64,000 bases of DNA. It comes from Asterias rubens. Its lineage: Eukaryota > Echinodermata > Asteroidea > Forcipulatida > Asteriidae. Shown one piece after another: positions 20,401 to 31,383 of the stretch. Made by a program: the position numbers and the translations under genes. Under the pieces are notes generated by a model. It was given only the letters and a program-made list of their open reading frames with translations, did no database searches and was not told where the DNA came from. Within the stretch, counting starts at the first letter, position 1, and each line of letters begins with the position of its first letter. The DNA is taken from positions 10,295,047 to 10,359,046 of the forward strand of contig NC_047066.1 of NCBI RefSeq assembly GCF_902459465.1, written 5' to 3'.

Positions 20401-20560
20401 ACCAATAGTGTCCACTGTCTTTAATCAATATTGTCTGATTTACCTCCAAAGCAACTCTCCTCTTGTAAGTATCAACGACCTCGGCGTTGACTGAAGTCAA
20501 CAATATATAAACTGCCAGTAAACATGAACAAATCGCAGCCGAAAACACACCAAATTCCAT
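17487..20560 (-). CDS. CTHRC1: CTHRC1-like secreted collagen-triple-helix protein (four exons, complete)
   Basis: Exons in coding order: 20560-20444, 19375-19226, 18059-17852, 17635-17487; phases 0, 0, 1; 207 aa plus TAA (human CTHRC1 243 aa). Residues 1-26 form a signal peptide ending VNA. A short collagen run follows (GPP three times, then GLKGDIGGP), about 7 Gly-X-Y triplets against roughly 12 in human. The C-terminal globular domain is clear: TCSITK, ACCRWYITFNGNECSDP, RIEAVTY, VFFGYCKSLSTGSISVG and TGWKSALSIMVEEI, with the family's cysteines kept. Family members are secreted glycoproteins that trimerise and modulate Wnt/planar polarity and matrix deposition. Invertebrates often carry several CTHRC1-like genes, so one-to-one orthology is not assured. 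The ATG is followed at once by the hydrophobic signal, supporting the chosen start. Confidence 0.92.
18105..18580. repeat. Family C-related inverted-repeat remnant
   Basis: Landmarks AAGTTCATAGAAAAACTATC, TTAAGCAGCTCTATAAAAGC, ACCAGCCACAGATGGTATAT and AAGCAGCTCTAAGAAATTGGG are arranged like a nested or diverged family C unit. It is in a CTHRC1-like intron. Boundaries are approximate. Confidence 0.4.
19694..19945. repeat. Partial family A copy followed by GGTTTGCGGTTACAC repeat
   Basis: 19694-19825 holds a reversed family A half (CAGAGGGAGCCGTTTCTCAC, TCGTTACCAAGTAAG, ACTTACCAATAGTGTCC). 19861-19945 holds TTTTGCATGGTGG, GGTTTGCGGTTACAC and TGGTTCTGAAAAGAACC, also seen in pieces at 1918-2350 and within the foldback at 9729-10276. 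Confidence 0.55.
20057..20420. mobile_element. Family A palindromic MITE between TTAA sites
   Basis: TTAA (20053) then AGGCAGTGGACACTATTGG; right end CCAATAGTGTCCACTGTCT then TTAA (20421). It sits only about 20 nt from the first exon of the CTHRC1-like gene, inside its first intron. One side of the central hairpin is partly deleted. Confidence 0.88.
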
Positions 20561-23260
20561 GTTTGTGTTTATGCAGTTAAAGCATTCCTTGCAAAAGTCA
20601 TTCCAGCAAAAATGGCGTCCAAAGTTTACCTCTAGACGTAGGAGTAATTGATTTTATTGATTACCTGTATTCTGTTCTTTCTTGCGGTGCCGCATTTAGG
20701 ATGGATGGCCTATTGTGGTTCCACCAATTGCCGATGAGAAATAACCCAGTATTACAGTTAGTTGTTTAGTAAAGATGGGACAAAATAATTGTTGTCAGCG
20801 TGACATTATGTTTCTTCTTACAAGAATGTATTGTTTTTGAAAAATCACCTAAGAACTTTGGAAGATGCAACAACAAAAAAATAACTATACTTTTTTTTGT
20901 TATAGAGCTGCTTATAGGTCCAACCGGCGAACAAACTTTCGACCCTATCAAAGTCTTCCTCGAAGGCTGAAGAGATAGACTCGAAACGTCAGGCATTTTT
21001 TTGCAAACAACAGTACTTGCGGGTACAAGTAATGGGCAACTCTTACTCTTTCGCTTGTCAGAGCCAACACTTGCCCCCCCCCCCCCACCCCCAAACTCGC
21101 AGGTTTACTTTCCCCCCATACACCACACAGGTTGAACATCACTATCGAAGAGTACTTTTAGGCAGAAGGGGGGAGTGATTCCTCCTTCAATAATTGATTG
21201 GCATCAAGTAGGGTCAGCATTCATGAGAGCCACCTCCTGGGCCCTTCCCAGGTCGATCAATAAAGCGCTAAATCTACATAGAGTCAAAAGTGTCACATTA
21301 CATAGCCAGGGCAGGTAAAGCTGTATCTGGAATAGGTGGCTACGGCTGTGACTGTCGCCAAGGGATGTCCTATTAATTTACCTATGATGCCGTAGCCGTA
21401 GCCGTAGCCGCTAATTCGGACACGGCTTCCCCAATCATCACTATAGTTGAAGTATTGTTAAGAAGTAAGTCTTACAATCCATAATAGATAATGTAACCAC
21501 TTCAATCAGTTTCGATGTTGTTTTCAAAGGTAACTTTTGTCATACATCAATGTCATTCCGGAACTTGGGTGCCAATGAACTCGGGTGCCAATTATGACCT
21601 AAATCCACTCATCACACTTCAACCGGGTAAAAATAAGTTGGCTTTTATTTTCACTTGCAGATCTTATTAGCTATTGTTGTGCATAATAATGTGAGCTTCC
21701 AAGCACGGGGCGGGCCTATTAATGAGTTTTACTGTCAATAATTACTTACAATTTGAGGTACAAAGTCGTGAGTTTTGTCGGGAATAATAATTATTGGCGT
21801 CAATATTCACGACTTGTTCACAAGTCGTAAATATTGGAGTCATAATTATTTACGACTTGTGGCACAACAAAAGTCATGCCATTAATGTTGTCATTATTGG
21901 CGGCAACAATGCGATGGGTGTGCACAATGTGCTTTTTGCTGTGGCCTTGACGCAAGCTGTGCGTGGCCTACACATTCAAAGTGGGGACCTATAGCAAATG
22001 AAAAGAGGAAAATAGAGTCCACGGTTCGGGAAACGTCCACAGTTGGAAAACGTGTACAAAACCAATGGGAGCTGTTACCAAAAAAAGGTTAGTACTCATG
22101 GAGGATTCCTCCATGGAGTACTGTATAAACAAAAGCAAAAAACTTTGAGACCTGCTTCTCGACCAGCCGACTATCTGGAGCCGAAACCGTGGTTTCGAAA
22201 AGGGCCTAGGAGAAGATGAAAGCTAGCTTAGTATACCGCCCTCTGTTGATGTTTACAAGCATCCGGCCGGTTGTGAGAAACGATCGCTGGTACGCGGTAT
22301 AGTGTGTATTGATGACAGCGTGAAGCGCGAACCAACGATTGAACTTTATTTTTTCGTGAATTCAGCACTTTCATTCACCACCCGGCCAAGGCTATCAAAA
22401 AAACTCACCTAATTCACTAGCGGTTCCTCAGCTGTACACGTATCTCCACATTTTCTGCTATAATATCAAACTAGTATTAGTAATGAGGTCTGTTCCGGTA
22501 GAGCATGCATTGGTGTGAACTTCTAATTGCAGACGACAGTTTCGTCAAGAGTAACCGGTGTAAGCATATCTTTTCTTGATTTATTCTTAAGAACTCAATG
22601 GGTGTACGTATTTTTATGAAGGTCTTTTTATGCATGTCATGTGTGTGTGTGATTTCCTTCCCCCTGCATGCACAGTCGTGAGTAGACGAGAGGGGCTGGG
22701 GTGGGGGCAGTATAATGACCAAATTTGTTGGGTGTACTGTTAGGGCTGAACAGGCATATGCTAGCCCCATAAATCGGTCCAATCAACTCAGTATCCTACC
22801 TAACCTTGGCCCCAGCTAGCCCCACTGGCACTTGTATACTTGTGTGGCCAAGGCTAGCTGAATCCTTAGCCACACGTCCACACCATTTCCTCATGCAGCT
22901 AAGAAATAACCAAAATTAAAAAAAATTCTGGCGCACTTGGGCTCTTACTATCCATTGGTACACGCTGATCAACATCGCCAGCAGTGCAGAACTTCGATAT
23001 ATACTTTCGGATATAATTTCTTCCATGGATATATTTGTTAGCTGTGAACTCGTTGAGAATATAGTGAGGGACACTATGAATATATGAACGGAATTTCAGC
23101 TTCTCAAATCAGGTAAAAAATAAAGAAAATTGTAGTCAAACTTGTGTTCGCATTGTAAAGAACCTTTATACCCAGGACGTCAGTGCAGTGGCACTGACTG
23201 CCGTCCTACCAGGGCTAGTGTTCAGGGCTAGTGTGTCACCTAACTGTTAGCTTGCTTTGT
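20561..23260. other. Intergenic region upstream of the CTHRC1-like gene
   Basis: Contains the promoter side of the CTHRC1-like gene, without a clear TATA box near 20560-20700. CGAAGGCTGAAGAGATAGAC then TCGAAACGTCAGGC at 20961-20995 is a common repeat motif. Other items: a C-tract (21076-21089), a diverged copy of the 8936 element (21310-21428), a small palindrome of CACGACTTGT/ACAAGTCGT units (21774-21860) and a foldback end at 22769-22815. No exon is supported. Confidence 0.45.
22769..22815. repeat. Terminus of the foldback family
   Basis: TAGCCCCATAAATCGGTCC, then AATCAACTCAGTATCC and CCTTGGCCCCAG, reproduces in order the outer arm of the 9456-11006 element (TAGCCCCATAA, AAATCGGTCCAATC, CCGTATCCTTGGCCCCAG). 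Only the end is preserved. Confidence 0.7.
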
Positions 23261-23267
23261 GCAGGCC

Positions 23268-23436
23268 TGTATGCTTCGTTTTTGAAAGGGCAAGGGCACC
23301 AAGGCATTTACTCTTTGGCAAAGGGCACCCTATGAGGAAATTGTAAATTTCTACTGGAGCATTTCAAGGGCACCAAGGCAATGGCAAGGGGCAACGGAGG
23401 CAATCGCCTTCGTTGCCTCCGTGAAGTATCAGGCCT
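23268..23436 (+). repeat. CAGGCCTG-bounded dispersed repeat, second copy
   Basis: Begins GCAGGCCTGTATGCTTCG and ends GTGAAGTATCAGGCCTG. AAGGGCAAGGGCACCAAGG and TTTCAAGGGCACCAAGGC are the reverse complements of the blocks at 6110-6290. Confidence 0.65.
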
Positions 23437-23577
23437 GTTTGTGTGTATTGAAAAGTGAAACAAATAAAATTTTAAAAAGAAATTTTTAACGATTACATTG
23501 CTAACTTTCTCCGACTCTAATTTCCTGGATTCGTACACAGTGCAGCCATCTTGGAATTATGCCAATCAGCATGACGT

Positions 23578-23772
23578 CGTCGGCCGGCCGAGCTGTGGGC
23601 GGAGTGTGTGGAGCGCGAATACAAATCAACGGCTATTTTATGTGAATTGAGCTTGGGTATTTTTTGTGAACTACGTAGCACGTGCGCGTAAAAAGTACAC
23701 AAGCTTAATTCACATAAAACAGCCATTAATTTGTATTCGTGCCCTCACTGGCCCACAGCTCGGCAGGCCGAT
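23578..23772. mobile_element. Palindromic MITE (GGCCGAGCTGTGGGC arms)
   Basis: Left GGCCGAGCTGTGGGCGGAGTG faces right GCCCACAGCTCGGCAGGCC. Further in, GCGAATACAAATCAACGGC faces GCCATTAATTTGTATTCG, and TTTTATGTGAATTGAGCTT faces AAGCTTAATTCACATAAAA. About 195 bp. Immediately followed by the family F element. Confidence 0.75.
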
Positions 23773-23807
23773 AAAAGCAAAATATGTTGTTATACCTCTG
23801 TACAAAT

Positions 23808-24243
23808 TGTGAAGTTTGATTGGTCGAGAACCAATCATGTGACGCGCAACAAAAACGCATGTTACATGGCTTGACGGGCCGGGTAACATGAAAAGGGATG
23901 TACACCGGTGTACATCACCTTGATCGTTCCCAGCGTTGGTCGATTTCCAGCGCTGTGTACGAAACAACCGCTGGTTCGAGGGACTTGTTTCTGGTTCGTC
24001 TGCTTATTAAACAATGAATATTTTGTCGTAATAATGTTTGAAGATGACAACAGAACTTCGAGAAGAGGAATAACAATTATACAAAGGTTAACAAAACAAT
24101 TGTTGCACGCTGTGACTGGGGTCCATGGGTTTTGTACACCCTCGAGGGTAAATGGCACCCTCGGCTTCGCCTCAGGTTCCATTTCCCCCCTCGGGTGTAC
24201 AAAACGCCATAGACCCTGTCACAGCGTGCAACAATTGTATACT
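23808..24243. mobile_element. Family F element, copy 1
   Basis: TGTGAAGTTTGATTGGTCG, GAGAACCAATCATGTGACG, GGGATGTACACCGGTGTACA, TCACCTTGATCGTTCCCAGC, then a palindromic 3' third: CATGGGTTTTGTACACCCTC / GGGTGTACAAAACGCCATAG bounded by TTGTTGCACGCTGTGAC and GTCACAGCGTGCAACAATTG. The same order of blocks occurs at 47308-47697. Confidence 0.75.
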
Positions 24244-24289
24244 GGTATACATGTACAGGGATCGATTTTGTCCAGCAATTTTGCATAGC

Positions 24290-25500
24290 AACAAGTTTAG
24301 ACTGAACTTATTTTGTGTACATGTACACTGAATGCAGTATGTAGGTAGAGGAGTCAGGACCACAAAGGAATAAGCTGTTTAGCTTTTTGTGATCCTCGAC
24401 AGTTCCCCAGATTCCTCTGTCTGTTGAAGTTGTGTGTGTAATTTACTTGTTTTCGTCCACTTTTGTGGAGATTGTCTTATAAAAACAAAGAACAAACAAA
24501 TGTATTGAGGAGCAACTGATACATTTTGTGTAGCATGCTCTGCTACAGGTAAATGTACAAGGGAAATCTTCACTGATACACATACAGGTGTACTATGTAT
24601 GGCATTGCATTGATGATTGTAAATGTACATCAATCAAAGGTTGGACATTACGTTTATGCCAGAGCTGGCGAGAGTCTTTAAAAAAAAAGAATAATGGATA
24701 GTAAGAAGAAGAGAGTTTGTAAATAGGTTGCCAGGTAGAGCCATTACTTTATTCTTAGACCATACAAATGGAACTGAACTGTGAACGCTGTACATGTATG
24801 TAACACTGTAACACCTTCATGTGCACTCACACACACACTCATAATACATGTGAGATGATTTGAAGTGTACAATACATATATATAGTAGAGATGATTTGAC
24901 TTTCAGATCCATTGACGCGATATTCTATGTAATTGGATCTGATTGTTTTCATAATTTTACCTTCAGAAAATCTTTGCATAGTATGTAATCCATTATAAAA
25001 GAAACTGTAAATGCCAAAAGGTGTATGCTAGTTTGAATACTAGTAAGGCTTTGCACCAACAAATTTGTTTTCCTGATTTGTTTTCAAAGGTCAAATATAT
25101 AAGCCTGCAAACATGGCAAATGTTGAGCAATTGTATGAATTCATCTAATACATACAGTACACAGTTACCCTTGCTTTAGGCCTACTGTGCAAGTCCTACT
25201 GTATTCATTTATATTTCATTTCATATTGTTTGAAAGAGTCGCTCTCTTTGTTTGTAGCAGAAGGATAGCAGAATATTGATTATTTATTAATAAACCTATA
25301 AATCACCATGAAAACAAATTAAAAATCATATTACAATGATCTACAATATCGTAAAAAGGAAGCGGAGTAAAAACAACAATATCACACACACACAAACAAC
25401 AAGTCCTAAGCTTAATCTTGAATATCAGAGAGTAACCCATCTTAAAGTGTTGACTAATGAAGCTGGAATAAATGACTTCAAGTCCCTGGTCATTCACTCA
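24290..25500. other. Intergenic stretch without recognised content
   Basis: AT-rich, with repeated short TACATGTACA-like words and a CA-rich run at 24827-24842. No exon or full repeat could be supported. Confidence 0.5.
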
Positions 25501-25518
25501 ATCAATTAATCAATTGAC

Positions 25519-25567
<49 letters not shown>

Positions 25568-25568
25568 T
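25501..25568 (+). repeat. (AATC)n microsatellite
   Basis: About 15 units of AATC with a few interruptions at the left side, ending shortly before the LINE fragment at 25614. Confidence 0.9.
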
Positions 25569-25613
25569 AGTGTGGTCATTCTGGTTGGAAAGGATTATGA
25601 AAGGTCTAACAAA

Positions 25614-25960
25614 GAAGGACAAAAAAGGACAGGGTGACGAATGAGGACCTAAGAAATAAATCAGGAGTGCAGAATATTATCAAGACAATCAAATCAAAGA
25701 AGTGGCGATGGGAAGGCCCCCTAGCAAGAAGGCATGACAACAGATGGGCATGTAAAACAACCAATTGGACTCCAAGAAACGGTACAAGAAAAAGAGGGCG
25801 ACAAAACAGAAGATGGAGAGATGACCTTAGTACACACAGGGGCATTGCTTGGCAACAGACAGCGCAGGTAGAGTGAGATGGAGAATTGGTGAAGAGGCTT
25901 TCCTCCTGCAGTGGAGTGAAACGGGCTAGACGACGAGTGGTTGGATGCCTGATTCAAGTC
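25614..25960 (+). pseudogene. Non-LTR retrotransposon reverse-transcriptase C-terminal fragment
   Basis: The frame from 25634 reads TNEDLRNKSGVQNII, KKWRWEGPLARRHDNRW, WTPRNGTRKRGRQ and RRWRDDL. This is the typical tail of endonuclease/reverse transcriptase polyproteins of LINEs (IT-NEDLR, KW-WAGHVAR, RGRP-RWRD). A TGA closes the frame at 25876 where relatives continue, and no upstream RT core is present. It is a 5'-truncated, dead copy next to the AATC repeat. Confidence 0.8.
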
Positions 25961-25969
25961 AACTGTCAA

Positions 25970-26763
25970 TGATAAAAAGGAAGAAAGGTCAAGTGGGTGA
26001 CTGTTTCTTGCCTTGGTCTATAGTGTGATAAATTATGCATCTTGTACATGTTTGTCATGTACTGTATGATACCATTTTACATACTCGGAGTTCTCCCCAA
26101 TGCACCAGGCAAGGGTGAGACCCACATATTTTGTGCCAATACGCGCACGTTTCGGCGGATGTGAAAAATATAAATATTTATTTATATTTATTTATTTAGT
26201 TTTTCGGGTGTTAATTTCACACAAACATTCATCAAGATAGTTTTTGTTATAAAATGCTCCAGAATGCCTGTAGTGTTATGGCCTTTAAAACATGTGTAAG
26301 TTGTGTTTTAGGCTTACAGATTGCGTTCTGTCTACTTCAATATTAGATGGTTTCAGTTTGAGCTAAAAATACAATGAACTCAATTTTGTTTTCCCTTGTC
26401 TCATTTTCTACAGGTATTCTGGTCACGAAATAAGCTGAGCTGTTGCTGTTCACATTGAATGTTGATGCGTTTGGGAAGCTGCCGAAGGTTCAGTCTTTAA
26501 AGTTCAAGGATGTCAGAGGAATGTTTTAATGGATCCAGGAAGCAACAAGTGATACAGTACAACATCTGAGGAGCTAAGTTTTTGTCATTTTTTTTTTAAA
26601 TCAAAACTTATTCCTTACATTCCCAAAAAAGTTTGTTTTCAGGTGAACTAAAAAATTACTTGTAAACAAGGATTAGTGACCATGAGTTGGAATTGATGGA
26701 TGTAATCTTAGAGGTGACTTAAGTGAGTCCAGGAAACCGTACGGTTGATTGTAGACGACATCC
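25970..26763 (+). other. Upstream region and possible 5' UTR of the sulfotransferase
   Basis: At 26400-26414 a pyrimidine-rich tract ends TTTTCTACAG and is followed by a region of lower AT content that continues to the ATG at 26764. A 5' UTR exon beginning at 26415 is plausible but unproven. No TATA box is evident. Confidence 0.35.
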
Positions 26764-29700
26764 ATGGCAAGGAACATGGGTCGCAACAGTAGACTCCACA
26801 CCGTTGTGACGGTGTTCTTGACGGTGTGTATCACCTATTTTATAATCTCGGCAAACTGCCCGGGCGACCAGAACACGGCCGTCATGTCGCCCAGAGAATC
26901 CAAGCATGCCATGTACGACGATAACAAAAATGAGTATCCATACGATACGAACATGCCGCTTGTTTTTATCGGTGGAATGCCGCGCAGCGGCACAACACTA
27001 ATGCGGGCAATGCTGGATGCGCATCCGGAGGTGAGATGCGGGGAGGAAACGAGAGTCATACCGAGGATGTTGAGTATGAGAGCTCAATGGATGAAGAGCA
27101 CAAAAGAACACGGCCGACTACTAGAAGCGGGACTCACCGATAACATCATTGACGAAGCGCTAGCGTTGTTTATCCTAGAGATAATCGCTAAGCACGGTGA
27201 ACCCGCCCGCCGGTTGTGCAACAAGGACCCGTTTGTGTTGAAATCCATGACCTACATGCACAAAATTTTCCCCAACGGTAAATATTTACTGATGGTGCGC
27301 GATGGACGCGCTACCGTTCACTCGATTATCTCACGTAAGGTCACCATCACCGGGTTCGATATCACCAGTTATAAGGACTGCTTGAAGAAGTGGAGCATCG
27401 CCGTTGAGAATATGTACAACCAGTGCATGCAAGTGGGATCGGATATATGCCTGCCGGTGTATTATGAGAAACTGGTTCTTCATCCCGAGGATTGGATGAG
27501 GAAGATCTTGACATTCTTGAATATTCCTTGGGATGATAGTGTCTTGCATCATGAGGACACTGTAGGTAAACCTGGAGGAATCTCACTCTCAAAGTAAGTT
27601 GTCTCAAATGTTGTCACCTTTTTTTATACATTTTTAGATTAATTTATTTGTTTTGTCTGATTTAACCAGTTTAGCCCCATCAGTTGTCAATGGACCGTTC
27701 TCACTGTGGGCCCCGGATACAATATTAGCATTGAGTGTCCACAAAATCTGTTCAAGCCATTGAATTCTGTTCTTGAAGGGGCACAGCAAATTTCCTGTGG
27801 CAAGGGACACTTTTATGAAGAAAATGTAGTGTTGTTTTCGACTTTGCAGAGGGCACCACAGCAAAACCACAGGGCACCACAGCAATCAAAGGCCTTCTGT
27901 TCATTCAAACTATTTTGCTACATATACAACGATGTACTAATCGCAAAAGTGCTGGATGAAAACATCCCCTGGAATGAGTTTTCCTATTGACGGGAACTTT
28001 CCATGTTGACGTACACGTACACTCCTGTAACACTGACTAAAATTATAAAATATCTGGGGTCAATTTCATAGAAATGCTTTTATGATAAGTAATTATTCAG
28101 TTAAATAATTTGCTTCGGTGCAAGCGTATTTCACAGTTCAGAAAGAAAATTAGGCAGCCAGCTTTGAATTTTCACAATTAACTTGTGTCGATACTTCATC
28201 CTTTGCTTGCACTCTGAAAGGTGCTCATAATGCCTTTCGAAGCCAACCCGAGTAACATGCCCATGATATTTTTTTTCACAGGACTCGGGGGGAAAGTACC
28301 GAGTATACAGTGCTAACACACATCGGTGTATGGGTAAAAACCAAAACAAATTAATATTCAAAGAGATGTTTTTGGCAACAAATAATACATCCCAACATTT
28401 TCTGCTTAGCAAAAAAGAGAGAAGAACACCACTCACAGATGGTGCACGTAACATGGTATTTTGGCTGGTTGCCATATGTGACCCGCTCTGTGAAAATGAG
28501 TCAGATGTAGGCAATTTCAGGAATTGAGTTATATGCATGGCTGGAAAGAACACATCAGCAGCAGCAAATTGGTATGTGTCTAAGCTTGGGGTGTATCGCG
28601 TTGCTGAGTTACTCCCGTTTGAAATTACGTAAAAATTAGTAAAAACGAATTACAAGTAAAATGATATTTTAAACTACCATTGTGTGCAAAATGATACAAA
28701 TTAGACATTTAAGTATGATCACAAAATTGTTGTATTCATAGCTTTATTGCCTAAAAGTAAGTGTTCTAAAGGTTAACCATGCAACTAAAGATCTTAAAAA
28801 GTTTTTAAATCTTGTTTTTATACATTTTCCACATTAAACTGTCCATGACTTAATATTGCATTGGGCGACATGTGACTCATTTTCACAGAGTGGGTCACAT
28901 ATATTCTGGTATTGTGCTAAGCCACTTTTTGTGGCTAAGCAGCTCTTTGTGACTTGATGCATGTCAGAATTTGGTTTCATCATTAGCCAAATGATGTTGC
29001 CGTTTGTGCATTGTATAAAGTCACACACATTATGAGATACTTTGTATCGATTTCTAATAGACCCTTCAAATGAAATGCTAATTACATTCATCATCCATAG
29101 TGGGTGCGTTCACATAGCTTCCCTGTGTCGACCATGGTGTGTGACGTTTTATTCTTTCCAGGACGAACGTGTGCAGATAATTACCCACGTTCGTCCTGGA
29201 AAAAAAAAACGCCACTGGGACACACCGGGGTCGACCCAGGGAAGCTAAACGAACGCACCCAGTACAGACACTGTTGGTTGATGGTTGGCAAACATTGTAG
29301 AGATGTGCACGAAGTAGATGCACACATGCGTCTGCGTCATTCCAAAATGATCCCCATACAAAAAGGCATGATGTTTCTTTTTTTTGCCAACCAAGTGTCA
29401 GTGCGAACGCGTGAAGTGCAATTTACATATTTTTTTTTTTGGGGGGGGGAAGGGTCTATTCCTGTTGGCCTGCAGGTACACAACCTGATACCAAGCAAGC
29501 ATTTCAGAATCCTTGTTTTTTGTTTTAACTCTCCCATCCCTTAATTTTTCATTTTTTTAGGAGAGAGAAATCAACGGACCAGGTGGTGAAGCCAGTCAAC
29601 TTGGAAGCCCTGACCAAATGGGTGGGTCATATCCCCAAAGATGTCATGGACAACATCGAAACCCTAGCACCCATGCTCAGCAAGCTAGGCTATGACCCAC

Positions 29701-29996
29701 ACGCCAACCCCCCGAACTATGGCATCCCCGATCAACGCGTCTTGGAGAATGAGGATAAGATCCGCAAGAATGCCGACCACTACATGGAGAACGCCAGACT
29801 GGTCCTAGATCGGCCGGACAAGATTAAACCACCAGCTACTCCCAAACCTACCAGTAAAGACCTGACAATGCGCAAAATCATGGACCATCTTAAAATAGGT
29901 CAGAAGGAAGAGCTGAAGGAAGAGCGGGATATGCATAAACCTCTGAATCCTAAGTTCGCACGGCGACAGGAAGCACCCTATCCCGACAGAAGATGA
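26764..29996 (+). CDS. TPST: Tyrosylprotein sulfotransferase (two exons, complete)
   Basis: Exons 26764-27593 and 29561-29996 (phase 2; GT at 27594, AG at 29559-29560) give 421 aa plus TGA. It transfers sulfate from PAPS to tyrosines of secreted and membrane proteins in the trans-Golgi. Order of features: short cytosolic N-terminus; type II membrane anchor about 13-30; 5'-phosphosulfate loop GMPRSGTT (71-78); RCGEETRV with C92 and E94, matching the disulfide cysteine and catalytic glutamate of human TPST2; LCNKDPF with C152; 3'-phosphate binding [13 protein letters not shown] (179-191); and, across the splice, [38 protein letters not shown]. After NPPNYG the protein runs about 85 residues further, Lys/Glu/Pro-rich, where human enzymes (about 370 aa) are shorter and unrelated. 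TPST1 versus TPST2 cannot be assigned; an invertebrate single gene is likely. Confidence 0.95.
27594..29560. other. Sulfotransferase intron with repeat pieces
   Basis: Contains a family C left end (28057-28160), a SINE tail (28215-28340), a segment with GACCCGCTCTGTGAAAATGAG whose reverse relative occurs at 28871-28900 (an inverted pair bounding about 400 bp), and a palindromic element at 29100-29262. An open frame at 27706-27990 has no family resemblance and is not called. Confidence 0.5.
29100..29262. mobile_element. Palindromic MITE (GGGTGCGTTC ends)
   Basis: GTGGGTGCGTTCACATAGCT / AGCTAAACGAACGCACCC are the ends; inside, TTTCCAGGACGAACGTG faces CACGTTCGTCCTGGAAA. The GGACGAACGTGTGCAGAT word also occurs in the inner hairpin of the foldback (10702-10720), so the two share an arm sequence. 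Confidence 0.75.
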
Positions 29997-30041
29997 TGAG
30001 ATTGAAGTAAAGACATTTCATAAGTATTACATGATTATCAA

Positions 30042-30047
30042 ATAAAA
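30042..30047 (+). terminator. Candidate polyadenylation signal AATAAA (sulfotransferase)
   Basis: AATAAA lies about 45 nt after the stop codon, in ATTATCAAATAAAAAACAGG. A 3' UTR this short would be unusual but possible; later signals cannot be excluded. Confidence 0.35.
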
Positions 30048-30322
30048 AACAGGCCAACATATTTTTATAATGTGTGAAAAAAACTTGTGGTGCAATATAG
30101 TTTCTGTCAAGACAGATTTGAAATTTTAATTAAGAAAATCCACCCCCCCCCCAACAAAAAAAAGTCTGCTGTAGAAAGTGGATTTTATTTTACCGATTTT
30201 GGTTGCATCTTATTATTAGAAACGTTTACGTACATGTAGTTGACTTATTTTTTTAGCTCATAGATCCTTTAGCACACTAACTCACGGATCTGAGAAAGAC
30301 TTATTCAGCAGAAACTAGTTAA

Positions 30323-30652
30323 AGCCACTGGACATGTGTGGTCATATAGTCAAATACCGGTCCCCTCACTTGGTGTTTCTCAACAGTATGCATAAAATAA
30401 CAAACCTGTGGAAATTTGAACTCAGTTGGTCATCGAAGTGGCGAGAGATAATAATGAAAGAAAAAAACCCACATAGTTGTGTGCTTTCAGATGCTTGATT
30501 TCAAGACCTCAAAATCTAATTCTGAGGTCTTGAAATCAAAGTCGTGGGAGCCGTTTCTCACAATGTTTTAAACAGCTCCCCATTTACTTGTTACCAAGTA
30601 AGGTTCTATGCGCTCAATTATTTTGAGTAATGACCAATAGTGTCCAGTGCCG
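30323..30652. mobile_element. Family A MITE between TTAA sites
   Basis: TTAA (30319) then AGCCACTGGACATGTGTGG; right CCAATAGTGTCCAGTGCCG then TTAA (30653). Reverse orientation, with the distal third shortened. Confidence 0.82.
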
Positions 30653-30689
30653 TTAATATTTGTATTGTGCAGGCCTGATATTCTTCCTA

Positions 30690-31060
30690 AAAGCCATTGG
30701 ACACTTTCGGTAAACAGTATTGTCCAAAGGCCCATACTTCGTGTACCACAACTGATATAAAAAATAACAAACCTGTGAAAATTTAGGCTTAATCGGTCAT
30801 CGGAGTCGGGAGAAAATAACGGGGAAAACCCTACCTTGTTTCCACACATTTCGTCGCGTAATGACATGGGTTTAAAATAAATCCGTAATTCTCGACGACG
30901 AGAATTGATAATTGTTTTAATGTTTTCTCAAAAAGTGAAGCATTTCATAGAACAATATTTCAAGAGAAATCTTTCACCATTACCTTCTCTAAACCCTGTA
31001 AGTTAATTGTAAATCTGTGAACTTTTATTTTGTGTTCTGTTCCGAAAGTGTATAATGGCT
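30690..31060. mobile_element. Family B MITE, copy 1
   Basis: Left AGCCATTGGACACTTTCGG, TAAACAGTATTGTCCAAAGG; right TTCCGAAAGTGTATAATGGCT followed by TTAA (31061). The centre has ATTCTCGACGACGAGAAT. Landmarks shared with copy 2: GGCTTAATCGGTCATCGGAG, GTTTTCTCAAAAAGTGAAGC, CACCATTACCTTCTCTAAAC. It lies 37 nt from the preceding family A copy. Confidence 0.82.
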
Positions 31061-31383
31061 TTAACAGCTGCATGGAATTTTGCCCAGTTGTAATGGTTAA
31101 GTGCACTGCCTGTGTACTTGTTTGTTCTGTCATGTTACAGTCTACCCTTCATTCTTTCAATTTCAAGTAGGTTTATTTTGTACATACCACTGAGACTAGT
31201 TTTGTAGTTTGTTTTAGAAATATTTAGTTTTGTAGTTTTGTTGAGTTGAAATTATCTTTTGTACACAACTTTAATTTTATACTGGTTTATTTACAGATGA
31301 GAAGTTTCCTTTCATTTTTTAGGTAAAACCTAGACATTTTATTTTAACGATAGATTACTTACCCTACCTTGAAGTATGTTTAA

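Noticed and set aside
27706-27990. 94-codon open frame in the sulfotransferase intron
   Set aside because: No family resemblance, no convincing splice context, and partly repeat-like (GAGGGCACCACAGCA repeated).
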